Part shown: in pieces, positions 27,701-39,700 of the stretch
How the letters are laid out: each line of letters begins with the position of its first letter
How positions within the stretch are numbered: the stretch's first letter is position 1
Assembly (NCBI RefSeq): GCF_050947875.1
Contig: NC_134569.1
Coordinates: forward strand, 39,039,277 to 39,103,276
DNA from: Dermacentor variabilis
Lineage: Eukaryota; Arthropoda; Arachnida; Ixodida; Ixodidae
DNA length: 64,000 nucleotides
Direction: 5' to 3'
Program-made: the position numbers and the translations under genes
Notes under the pieces: model-generated
Databases searched by the model: none
Seen by the model: the letters and a program-made list of their open reading frames with translations, nothing else
Told to the model about the DNA's origin: nothing

Positions 27701-30700
27701 TATATTGAGGTCTAACTGTACTAAAGATAGTTAACCACTGAACAACTTTTTCTCGTGTAAGATCTGAATGCCAGTACATAACAGTCATTTGTGCATCCTA
27801 CAGAACTCTCGAAACTTGCCTTGAGCATAGTTTTATAGTGAGCAAGGACTGCAGTGGCAAAGAAATAAATGCGAAAACAGTCCTATGCTTAGATTTAGGT
27901 GCACACTAAAGAACCCCAGATGGTACAAATTAATCACAACGGTGTGCCTCATAATCAGATCGTGGTTTTTGCATGTAAAACTTGATAATTTAATTTGTTT
28001 ATGAGGAAATATACAGATCCAATACTAATATCACACTTGGCTGTGAGAATTTCTAAAAGAGTGTGCCAGTTTGATGAGTAATGATGCTAATATGATATGT
28101 CTTGGTATCAGTAGTGTCTGTGCTGAAATGTCCAGAGTATCGCATTCAATTTTCAGCCATTCTCAGTGTCTGTGTCTACTCATGCGTTTCTCTTAGCAAT
28201 ACGAGTGCCTCCTTCCTGTCGGATTAATGTTGTCATAATTTCATCAAAGTTTCATTCCCTCCAACTACGAGAACCTTGTGAATGCTCCCTACTTTTCACT
28301 GGAACAATAAATTAAAGGCCTACTATTGCCTATTACTGTATTTACTCGCATAATGATCACACTTTAAAAAGAAAGTTACGCAAATTCAGGGGTGCAATCA
28401 TTGTGCAGAGTAAGTTTTCCGCACACCCGAAAAACTTTTTTCGTCCCGCATTTGCTGCGGGATGACAAGTCAAGAAACAGGCAGCTGCCGCTGTAACAGT
28501 GCGGGACATCAGAACAAAAATGGCGGCCGATGAAGCAAGCCGAATGCGCCATTCTTCTGTATCAGTAATGAATAATATTGTTAATATCAGCAAGTTTGTG
28601 ACAATAACGTAGCCGTGTACACCCATCTCTGTTTATGTCCCATAAACAGAGATGGGTGCGTTCAGTTGCCAGTGACAGAAACACATGGCGAGCATGCTGC
28701 AAAAACTGTGGCATTTATCTTCACTACAATCCTAATACATCACGTTTCTGCTAAGGGTGGGTGAATATCTTAGCTGTGCTAAATGCACCAGTGTATGAAT
28801 AGGGTACACTTCTAACATATCATTGTAGACGTGGCTACTGTCATTTCCGCTCACGATTTGTTGCGTGCCCACGAGTGCAGACGAGAGAAATTGAAAGGCC
28901 TTTTTTTGTTGTTGTTGTTGACCACAACCATTATAAAGCCTACAGATAATAAAGCCAAGGCAAGTTTGGTTGTAGATTTTTTTTTCTTGAAACTGCGGAA
29001 AGTGATGAAAAGAATGAAATGGGGCATCTGCTTAAGAATCTGTTTGGTGCATGTAGACCGCTTGGTAACTCTTGAAGAGTTGTTCGCATAACATTTGACA
29101 GATGGTAAACACGATCATCATCAGCTAGACATGGCACACAACATATCGCTTTAGCAAGTTCAGGGTGCGATCATTATGTGGGGAAAAAAAAAAGAATTTT
29201 GATGACAAAATTTAGGGGTGCAATCATTACATGAGTACGATCATTATGCGAGTAAATACGGTATTATAAAGTGTTACACCCTTTCTAGGGATGCCTCTTG
29301 CATACTATTTGGGGAGCATGAATACACACTAAAATCCTGGTAATTCGAAATTGCTTCATTTGAATTGACGGCTAATTCAAATTGCTCTAGGTCCAGGCAG
29401 AGTAGCATGCGTTTGAATAGGGAAACCCTCCTTTGAATTTGATCTCTGAATACAGTAAAAGCTCGTTAATTCGAACTCGTGGGGGACTGAAAAATTGTTC
29501 GAATTAAGCGGAGTTTGAATTAACGAGCGGGCGGCAAAAAAAAAAAAAAGATGGCCATTGCATTTGGCTGCTAGGGCCGAAGCCAAAATAGCCATATCTG
29601 GGATCGTCATCGAGGAATACGCACTAGTACTCTTTGAGGTCGGCGATTGCGGGTATTAAAATCATGCGAGTCCAAACACCAAAGGAAATAAAGATATCCA
29701 ATCAATTTATGCGCCTGGAACTAATGATAAATGTACCCACGTGAGCGTCAGGCTTAATGATGAAATATGACACTATTTATGCTTCAAAAACATGTTTATT
29801 AACAAAAGAATAATGATCGAAGCATATCAACATGAAAAATAATCGGTGATTTGCATTTGTTTGCGCTTTCTTCGCCGCGACTAGAGAAGCATTGTCTGCA
29901 ACTTTCCCAACATCTCCAGCGCAGCATCCGAATTCTCATCGGTGGAGAAATAGCGCGCAGCCAGATCGAGTCCCGATGCTGCTTCACATGCGCTCGGAGG
30001 AGGCAACGGATCGTCCTCTTTCTCGGCACAGTCGATGAGACGTCAGCGGCGAGATACCACACAAACGAGCAAGCTCATGCAAAATGCGACAAGAAAAGAC
30101 TACTCGTGCATTCCACCGATCGCAGCCGCCGCAGCGCAACGAAAACCTGAAACGGCTTGCTCCGGAGCATCGGCGGCGGCGGCGCCCGCGCGTAAGAGAA
30201 AACCTGCTACGGCATGCGTCGGAGAGTGGTGTGCAGCGAGCGATGAGCGAGCGCGGCTTCGGCCGCTTATCTGTTTTTTCTGCCAGCGTCCGCTGCGGCG
30301 TACGCGGTTGTTGCGACGCGCGTCTTTTCTTTTCTTTCTTTCCTCTTATCTTCGAACTCTCCTCTATCTGCACGCGGCAGCGGTGATGGCTCGGCCTGAG
30401 CCAATCGGCAGGCCCGTGCACTTTCCTTTTCATCCTTCCCTCAGTCGCAAAATGCGCGCTGGCTTATTTATTCTCGTCGCTGTGCATATTAAAAAAAAAA
30501 TTCAATGCATTGTACTCGTTACGAGGCGACTTCTATTTACGAGAAGCAATGGCGGCTGCCGGCTCCTAGTTCGAATTAACCGACGTGAGTACCGGTACGT
30601 TCGAATTATCGGGCGTTCCGGCCCATTGATATACATAGGGCTTTGCAGGGACCCGGGCATCAGTTCGAATTAACCGGCGGTTCGAATTAAGCGATTTCGA

Positions 30701-33700
30701 ATTAACGAGCTTTTACTGTACTGCACAACAGCTCCTTTGTACAAAACTTCTCTCTCCCATAGACCACTTTTCCAAAAAACCTAGCCAAAGACAAAGACCA
30801 GATTCATTGCTAGGCACCATAATGTCATATAATTGAGTGGTTTAGCTATGCATGATAGTTACTGTGATATGGGATACATTACCCACGGCACATGCATATT
30901 TCTCCACTGAACTGAGGTACCATATTGCTTGTTTTAGCATATGTCATCACATACTGCAATTGAGCATATAAGTAAAATCAAACAATAAAATGTGGCTAAT
31001 GCTTTGTCCTCAGCATGTGGCTGATTTTACCATTTATTTCTTACTGCCACAAGTGAGAGCATGTAGAAAGAGCAAATTTGGATTGAAACAGGTTAACCTG
31101 GGCACTGCCATGTGGTTGCATAATCACATGTTGACCAGCAGTAGCTGCCACTACTGCTGCAGGTCACTTATGCACATTGGTGCTTTTGTCCTTTTTGTTT
31201 GTGTTCCTAGATCTTATTAGCTGCTGTCACTCAGTGATGGCTAATTTCCAAGACAACACTTCCAAAAATTCCTGGTAAGGCCTGCTGCAACGCTCGATGA
31301 GATGCAGTATTTGTTTGCTGTACCGTGCAAATTACTGAGCCCTATATTCAAAGGAACTCTCCCGAGTTCAGACTCCTTCTTATTCGAATCATTTCCCAGT
31401 CCCCTTGAAGTTTAAATAAACAAGGTTCCAATGTAGTATGGTATGTTCCTTTCAGCAACTAGGACCAACATTCTTTTATTTTTTGGGACATCTTCTTAAC
31501 AATTACAGTCTCTGAAGTGTAGTTGAATGGGAGCCAATTTGCTGTAATGTTTTTTAAATATAATTTTTAATATAACTTTAGCATAGAAGTGCCCAAGGAG
31601 TGCCACTTCTAAAAGTGAAGCTGAATGCGCTTGCGATGTGTTGTGCAGGTGTCCGCCGACGCCAGTTGCATGCCCACTGGGGTGAGAGTGTGCACCTCAG
31701 CTGTCAAGGCCACCATCCAGAACTCATGGAGCCACCAGTTGGAGCTACTGGACCTGGGACCACACACAATAAGGTCAATGTTACTGACAGGATTATGATC
31801 ACCTACGTTGCGCTAAGTTTTGACACTGAAAATATGAATGACTGCGACAAGGAAGAATGAAGTGCAACATCCTTCCTTGAACAGTGTTGCTGTTTGCTGT
31901 TCATACACAACACTGCCTCAAATTTACAGTTACTTAGGAAAGAGGGTAGACTAGGGGCCCTATAACGTAAAACTATTCCGATATGTTTTTATTCCAATCT
32001 CCTGATGTGAAATTTGTGTAACCACCGACGCAAGCATCGGGTAGTGACCCACAGGGTTTTGTGAACAGACCAATGAAATGCGCTCCTCGTTTATAGGAGG
32101 TACTTTTGTTTGCTTTAAAAACAAATAACATTGCCTACAGTGAGCGGCTTGTCTTATATAATTGGCGGACAAGAGGCGAGGATCATGATCAAGTGGAGAG
32201 GGATTCGATGGGACGAGCCAGTGCATTGAAAATCGATAACCGGAAGAAGAGGGTGGTGCCGGCATCTGCGACTGGTCCGCTTTCCTTTACTTAGCTTGTG
32301 ATGGCTGGTCGAAAATCGTGGCTGCATGCAACAGAAGGTAAAGAATGCTGCAAATTGGATCCTCAGCAAAGAAGAGTTGGCAGAGCGAGGTCATAAACGT
32401 GCCGAAAGTGCTTGAAAACATTGCATGGCCATGCAGAAAGCTTTATTGTGTGCAAATAAAACCATGCTCTCTGGCAGGTGCGAGTAGCCAGTGCCTGAGT
32501 GATCGGCGCTTTTATTCCTTTCGGAAAGGGGCAGCCTGCGGCTATTCAGAAAAAAAATTCATCAAGGGAAAATCTGACATCCACCCATTCGTAGCAGTTG
32601 CTACAAAGTAAACCTGTACGGGTTCCTCGAAAGAAAAGCATCACAGTGGAAGAAAAATTTGTTCTGGTTCGGGACTTGAAACCGTGACCACCGCCTTTCC
32701 GGGGCAGCCACTCTACCATCTGAGCTAACCAGGCTGCCAGCAGATGGCAAGGTGAAGTCAAATTTATCGACTACTCGATGCAAAGGCAAGAGTTTGACGT
32801 AATAGTTCTGCGGAAATCCGCAAGGTGGAGAGAATTAATTCATAAAAGGAAAATCAGACATCCACCCGTTCGTAGCAATTGCCACAAAAGAAATGGGTTC
32901 CTCGAAAGAAAAGCCTCACAGTTGAAAAAAAATTCGTCCTGGTCCGGGACTCGGGACCACTACCTTTCCAGGGCAAGTGTGAAGCTTTTTCTTCAACTGT
33001 GGGGCTTTTCTTTCGAGGAACCCGTGGGGGTTTCCTTTGTAGCAATTGCTACGAACAGGTGGATGTCCGATTTTCCCTTTATTAATTAGTTCTCTCCACC
33101 TTGCGGGTTTCCGCAAAGCTATTACGTCAGAAAAAAATTCAGTTTTGTTCGACATAATAATGCATCTTTCACGCGTACATGCCTCTTTGACGCGGTGAGT
33201 TTTCGCTGTTTCGTGACGTCGTGTGACAGGCAGGTGAAGTGCATGCAGCCCAAAAACTTTTGACGAATAGCCGAGGGTTAATGGCTAAAAGGCATCCAAT
33301 CAGAAATAACTATTTCTTTTTGTTCTGTCCAATTATGCATAGTAAATGTATACGCGTCATATCAGATGGGTAGCTATCGTGGTTTTCGTGACAGCGCGTG
33401 ACAGACAGGCGAAGTGTGGGTAGTTCAACAAAGTTTTTGACCAATCGTGGAGGGTGGATTGCAGAATTGGAATAGAAAGGATTGGAATAGAAAGGATTGG
33501 AATAGCTTTACGTTATAGTGCCGTAGCTTCGGCATGTCAAATAACGTCTTATGAATGTGCTTTTGTGTTGGATAAGGTGTACAGTCGCCAACCAGGATGC
33601 AAGAAAATTAATTTGGGTGTTGGCACTCCACCCAACGACGTGACCAGATAGCGTGCATTGTTCCTGTTCCTCCGGCATTTATTTAAACAATGACAGGTGG

Positions 33701-36700
33701 CGCCATGACATGGAGTCCTACCAAGATGTGCCAGCCCTACTGCATTTGCTGCGGGTTCATTCAGCGCCATAGCTTGTATGTGTACATTTTTTTAAGTGTG
33801 GCAAGTAAAAGGAGTATTCTAGCGGCAGTTGACACCGGGTCATCTCACTTTACTCTGTGTTCTGTATACTGCAACTGCATCAATAGGCTCAACAACAACG
33901 AGGACACGGCCTTCTCGTTCGTAAGAGCTTGTTATCAAGGTACATATTATTTCACGCTTTTCTGGCTCACCCGAATGACTGCTTATTGCTTCTGAAATAT
34001 AAAGAGATAAGGAAAGTCTGCACACATCCGGTAGCACAAATGGCAGTTCGGAATGAAGCACCTCTTGCTCATAATTACACCTAGTTACCTTCTGGGTCCG
34101 GATGGTATTTGCCGATTGGCTAAAAGAAAAATGGGCCCATCACAGCCACCAGACGTATAAACGGCCATAGCTATCCAGAGGCTCAGCCCCCTCATCACTA
34201 AAGAATGCGTACCAATGCGATGCAGAAACCGAGTAACAACAAAGCTTGAAGCTTGCATCTGCATTGTGCCCACTACGGTGCAGCCCACTTATGGCGATAC
34301 CACATATATCGATATATTGGTTATAATGATGAGTCAATTTAGGAGTGCCAACCTGTACATTAGAGCTGTGAGAAAGAAAACCATATGTAACGCTACATTA
34401 TTCACTACATATTTGATAACAATAAAAATTTTGCCTTCTGGATGGCATTTTCCAAGCAGAATAATCATGAAGTTTGCATTGCTAAGTTTTCTTTAAATGA
34501 AGAATGCCGAGACGAGGCAATATGTTTGCCTGCACAAGTCCGTATCTGCCGTCATTAACTGCGCAGCATGTCCTGCATCCCCCCTGCTTGCTGATTGCGA
34601 AAGCAGCGAAGGGCATCACTAGCTAGCAAAGCGCACCACAAACAGGGTGTCTATCAACCGGGAAAACAGGAAATTCTCTGGGATTTTGAATAGTCTGGAA
34701 ATACTCAGGGAAAACTCACGGAATGTGTGCTTCTATCAGGGAAAATTAGCTGTAATTTTATTGAAAGGGAACGAAAGTCGCGCCAATGCTGGCTTGAGTA
34801 ACAGAGAGGAATAGTAAAGAATCGTCTTTGATGTCGTGTTGTCGGCTGGAGGAGTCGCCTGTGTATAGTCAACGACTGATTTTCCGGACACCCGATTTTT
34901 GGGACATGGCCGATAATTCGGATGGCTTCACGACACCACCATGTACCCCATAGAGTCAGTGTATAAAAACATATGAAATGTAGAAAGAACTCTTCACCAT
35001 ATGCCTTTTTGGACTTTTTGCCGTGACCGCAGTTCTGTTACGGCATAAATCAAAGCCACCACCACCGCCATTTTGATTATCTCGCCGCCTCCAACCGGCG
35101 CTCTCACCTGCAGATCTGCTGGCAGCTGTAGCCACCACCACAGCAACGCTAGGCTTAGCTACTTCGATGTTTGTTACTGTTAGCAATCGCCGCTGTTAGC
35201 AATGGCACCGATTCAGCCTTTGTAATTCTTGTCAATGGCTTCGATGCCCGGTAAGCACAGAGCGTTGCATTATGCCGGTTTCCGAAAGTAAGCTTCACGA
35301 AGTAGTGCGGTCAAGCCTAACATGTGTGGGAAGGGGCAGTTGTCACAGGACCTAGTATGCATTCCTTAAAGGGACCCTGAAACGATTTTGACGATTTTGT
35401 ACAAACGTACTGAGTCATTAAAGTAGGTCCTTCTGATCATTAATTGACGCATCTAAGTGCTCCACGTAAAGTGTGTAACTTATTATAAGGCTTTAAAAAT
35501 GTACATCGCTGCCGATCGCAGGATACTGCTCGGCGGAATTTTCAGCCGCCCCTGCCCATATGACGTATACCACCCAATTGACGTCAGTAGGGCGAGCTAC
35601 CCGATCTGCTCCCCAGGGCGCGTCATCGATAATTTTTCCACCTTTATGGTAAACATATTGATGTTCGTAATAGTTGGAATGTTAGTTAATTTGTTTCTGT
35701 AAAGAGAAAGTAACAGAAAGAAAATGCACAAAAACAATTTCTCACTACACTTAAGCACATCCGGCACACAGCAAGCGCCGTCTGCTTTTGTTACAACGTG
35801 CTCCATTTTGACGAGAGCTCCGCGGTCAGAGTCAGTCTCAGTCTTTTCGCGAGCATTATGATTCGACTTCGTTGCGTTGTGGACGGCAAACATAGCGACT
35901 GGCAGTATGTCAAGCTGGGATATCGTGTCCCTCTGCAAGGCAGCAGATGAGCAGACTGGCTGCAGCGTGAGGGCACGCATATTGTTTCGGTGCACTCGCC
36001 CACATTCCGCATAGCCACGTGGTCCTGTTGGGAGCGGAAAAAAAAAAATTGTGTAATGCACTGCTGTGCGTGCGTCTGCCAATGAGAGTGCAACACCCTT
36101 AGTCATGTGACACGAAGCTTCCTCAAGCACCACTAGATGGTGTTGCCCTTCACACACCTCTGCAGAGCTCCTCAGCGGGCGCTCCGGGTGGCGGCAGGGA
36201 TGCGCTTTGTGGCTTTGGGTGGAAACGCATTGCTAGTGTTTTAGTGTGTGAGCGCATCATTGAAGCTTTTCGTTTTTCACTGTCATGATCCAGCTGAGAC
36301 TTCTATGTTGATTAATTTACATGCTTCAAAATAAAAAACAAGGCATGTCATGATCTTGTGGAGAGGTATTCTCTAAATGTCCATCTAGTGGACAGGTACA
36401 TTTCAGCTGCTGCTGAAATGCTGATTGGATGAGCTTTGGGTACCAGGGAGAAAACAGGTGCCCACACCCAGTTACCTTCTCGATGGTTCAGCTCCAGCCA
36501 ATAAGTAGCGGCCGAAATGGACAGTCCATTAGGTGGACACTTACAAAATACCCCCATGGTCAAGGTCACATTTACCAAAGCGCTCGTCACTCAAGCCAAA
36601 TAGCGCAGTGTTGGGTTGGATGCACGGCCCGAAGGACAATCAAGCATATGGAGGACAGCAGGTCCGCGATGAGTTTGCATTCCATGCGGGTGCCATTGCA

Positions 36701-39700
36701 TCAGCAAAGGCATGGGAATTCTTCTGCGTGCGTATTTTCGCTCGTGAAAACAGTGCCATGTGGTTCCAGCTTGAGGAGAGAAAAAACAAAAAACAAAACA
36801 AGAAGCGACCTGGTGCCCACCCTTTGCCACTTCTCAGCAAGTGTAGAAATGCGCCACGGAAGCCGCAACAGACAGCCCATTTGGTAAAAGATGGCGCCGA
36901 CAAAGCGATTTTTTTTAGTTACTTGAGACGAAGCTGCAAATTTTGCAGGACTCAAAGTATGAGCTCACGCAGGAGTGCCGCAATCATGATGGCTGCAACC
37001 ATGGGCCATGCCAATTAACGGAAAAGGCAGGCTTTGTGTATCAGGGCTAAAGCTCCTATGATAGTGGAACCAACATGGTAGAAGCTGCTGACATTACCGA
37101 GCTCTGGGAGCATGTCGCTGCTGAGGATGAAACAGGTGGTGCTTCGTTGGAGGAGTTTCTGGGCGCAGATAGTGCTGCCTCGTTATAGGAAAAAGATCTC
37201 TGATGGGATGATCGCTGTCACGACAGAGGCGATGAGATTAACAGTGAGCCGTCTTTGACATCGACCCTGATGTTCACACGAAGGGCACTGTCGTCAATCA
37301 AGTCACTCATTGATTTCATGCATGCTAAATTATTGCCACTAGTGTTTGCGCAGCAGCTGGACACCGCAGTTGTGAACCTGAAACTCCCACGAAAGCAACT
37401 GCAGACTGTGGGGTCTTGCACGTGCTGTTAGGACAAAGGAATGACAACACAGTAATGCAAACAATCACAAGAGCATTTATTGCACCTTTCACACACTAAT
37501 GCCTGCTAGCCGACTCACAACACATCGAACATTTAAATGGGGGTGCAACAAATCTAGGAAGTCCGACTCACTGCGACTGGATAGCGAGCAAATATGTTCG
37601 CCCTTGCGCTGGACACAAACGCCTGGTCATTCATGTGTTCGGTCATGTGAATGGTGGTGCATTCAAATGATTGTGTTCTTCCATTCCGGTCTCCTGCTCC
37701 TAGGCCTCGTGACATGGTCTCACAGAAGCATGCATTGGCGCATGTGCGCGGAATGTCCACGCTGCTTGCCGACCCTGGGAGCCAAAGAGGAAGAGCATAC
37801 TCTCTGTCGCGCCTGACTAACCCCACCATTAGGTGGCGTTAGCAGTGCGCCATCTCTCGTAATATGCTGCAACCACACTGCCGCCGACGCTTAGCTGCTG
37901 GGAGAAGCTGGATTACAGGAGACACGAGAGCCATGCGGGAAAAACATCAGGGGACGTGTGAGGGTCGAGCAGCCCCACAAGATTTCTGACTATTTCAGCG
38001 CGCCTAATGCTTAACATGCTGTTTAGAGGTCTATAAACGTTTCAATTTTCACAGTCTACTTCATACAATGTCTATTTCTTAGCGCAAGTAGTAAATTTGC
38101 TTTTGCAGCTACGAAGGTATGTTCGGTAGCTTTCTTTTTTACAGCAATCCATATATAGCAATGATCGGTTATGACAATCCGATTTTTTTTGTTCTTCTTA
38201 ATATCATTATAAGTAGACTGCACCGTACAAGGTAGAAGGGGGGAAGCTACAGCTGGACACATTGGGATGCATCATGGCAGCACAAAACAAAGATAAAACA
38301 GCTTCACGCGCAACCGAAAGCCAAACCTGCTGCTTTGATGTGTTCGCCGCTGAACTCCTGGTGGGCCCCCATGCTACAGCCAACCCCACACCCCCTCTCC
38401 CTCCATATTGTTACAGTCGGTGTCTGATCCGCAGCAAACACTGTTTCGTCCATGCTCGTTGCTGTGGCAGGCGGCAAGTGTCAGCACCTAAGCTATTCAT
38501 ACACCATGTTGCCAACTTTCGCCTAAACATAATGGAAAGATGTTTTGTCACCATTATGGGAATACAGTGGTGATGATGATGGCTCTGGTGGTAGGGGTTG
38601 CTAACACTGATATGCAGTTCTGATTTTGTGCCTCGTTGTAATGCACAGGTAATATGTGCACTCATTTTAAGATGAAGCTTTCGTTGTGGAGTCTGACAAC
38701 CTTTGAGGTTTTTTTCGTTGGTTAGAGTGGGCTACTGCGGAGGCTACCTCCAAAGCAAAGCTTTGTTTGTGTTGTCCGATTGGTTTAGATGCCGTGGTCA
38801 TTAGTGGTCATGGAACTGACTTATCTGTGTTTTGTTTGCAGGTGCCTCTCTGGTACCACCAGCATGGCAGAGAGCGCCGCCTAGTGACATCTAAGAGAGA
38901 CAAGTACATCCACACTTCTGGTCATGGCCTGGTACTTATGTCGCTAACTGAGAGGGACTCTGGGCATTATGACCTGCATCTGGAATCAGTTGGCACACTC
39001 TGCAGCTACAACCTTACTGTCGATGCTGGTTAGTTGGCATTTGGTAATGTCATTAACTGATGAACATATTTAGTTGCGCGTCAGAAAAGTGGCCTGTTCT
39101 GACTACTTCACTATGAACAGTGTGCGATCAACATTTAGTTGGTTCACATTGTGCAGACTTACTTGTGATGGTATGTTGCATATGAGTGGACATCTGGTGT
39201 TGAAAATGGTTCCGTATGCTTCTAGTGCCATATTGGTATCATGAGTTTTCTAAATGATATTGTTCCTGTCAGTCCTGTGCATGTTTTAACTAGACTATCG
39301 TATATTCTGGTTTAAAGGTCACCCTTTTGTGCTATTCGCACACCCCACTTTTTGTGAGTTTCAAAGAAAGAAATGGTATCTAGGTTATAACGCTGTATAA
39401 GACTCATCTATTTTAACTAAGTCGGCATGATGAAATGTGATTATGAACGCTTGTACACTCATTTTCAGAATACCTTACTTCCCAATTCCATGGCACTAAA
39501 CTTCCATAAACATAATTTGGCTAGCTGCAAATTCTAGTGGAAAAATATTTCGACCAACAATCCTCTTTAGCACAGAAAACCAACATTTACCACACTTTAC
39601 TTGAAGCAATTGAAGGCCTTGTCCTTCAATGCAGCTATGTCAGTCAGAAAGTTCAGCCACTTCTGCCAGCAGCATCGCTAGGTCACCGTTGTCAGCCTCT

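Larger units (their letters stand above)
31951..33526. mobile_element. TIR element carrying nested SINE copies
   Basis: The left end (ctaggggccctataacgt at 31951) and the right end (complement of ..acgttatagtgccgtag ending 33526) pair over about 30 bases with few mismatches (GGCCCTATAACGTAAAACTA against GGCACTATAACGTAAAGCTA). Three copies of ggattggaatagaaa-type units stand at 33465-33507. Three SINE-derived segments (32549-33130) lie inside, so they inserted later than this element or travelled with it. Confidence 0.65.

Noticed and set aside
30035..30673. 212-codon + strand ORF
   Set aside because: It lies wholly inside the 29453-30718 TIR element, overlaps long ORFs in other frames, is Arg/Ala-rich as expected from GC-rich noncoding DNA, and shows no domain.
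32660..32745. Possible minus-strand tRNA gene
   Set aside because: A and B boxes are present, but the sequence continues into a SINE body and no closed cloverleaf with acceptor stem is visible. It is the head of a SINE.
33690..33995. 101-codon ORF with an AVDTGSS phrase resembling an aspartic protease active site
   Set aside because: Only the D-T-G triplet fits. The surrounding hydrophobic strands and the second conserved region are absent, and no retroelement context is present.
35597..36157. 186-codon minus-strand ORF
   Set aside because: It runs across a dispersed noncoding repeat (35364-36180). No domain and no splice context.
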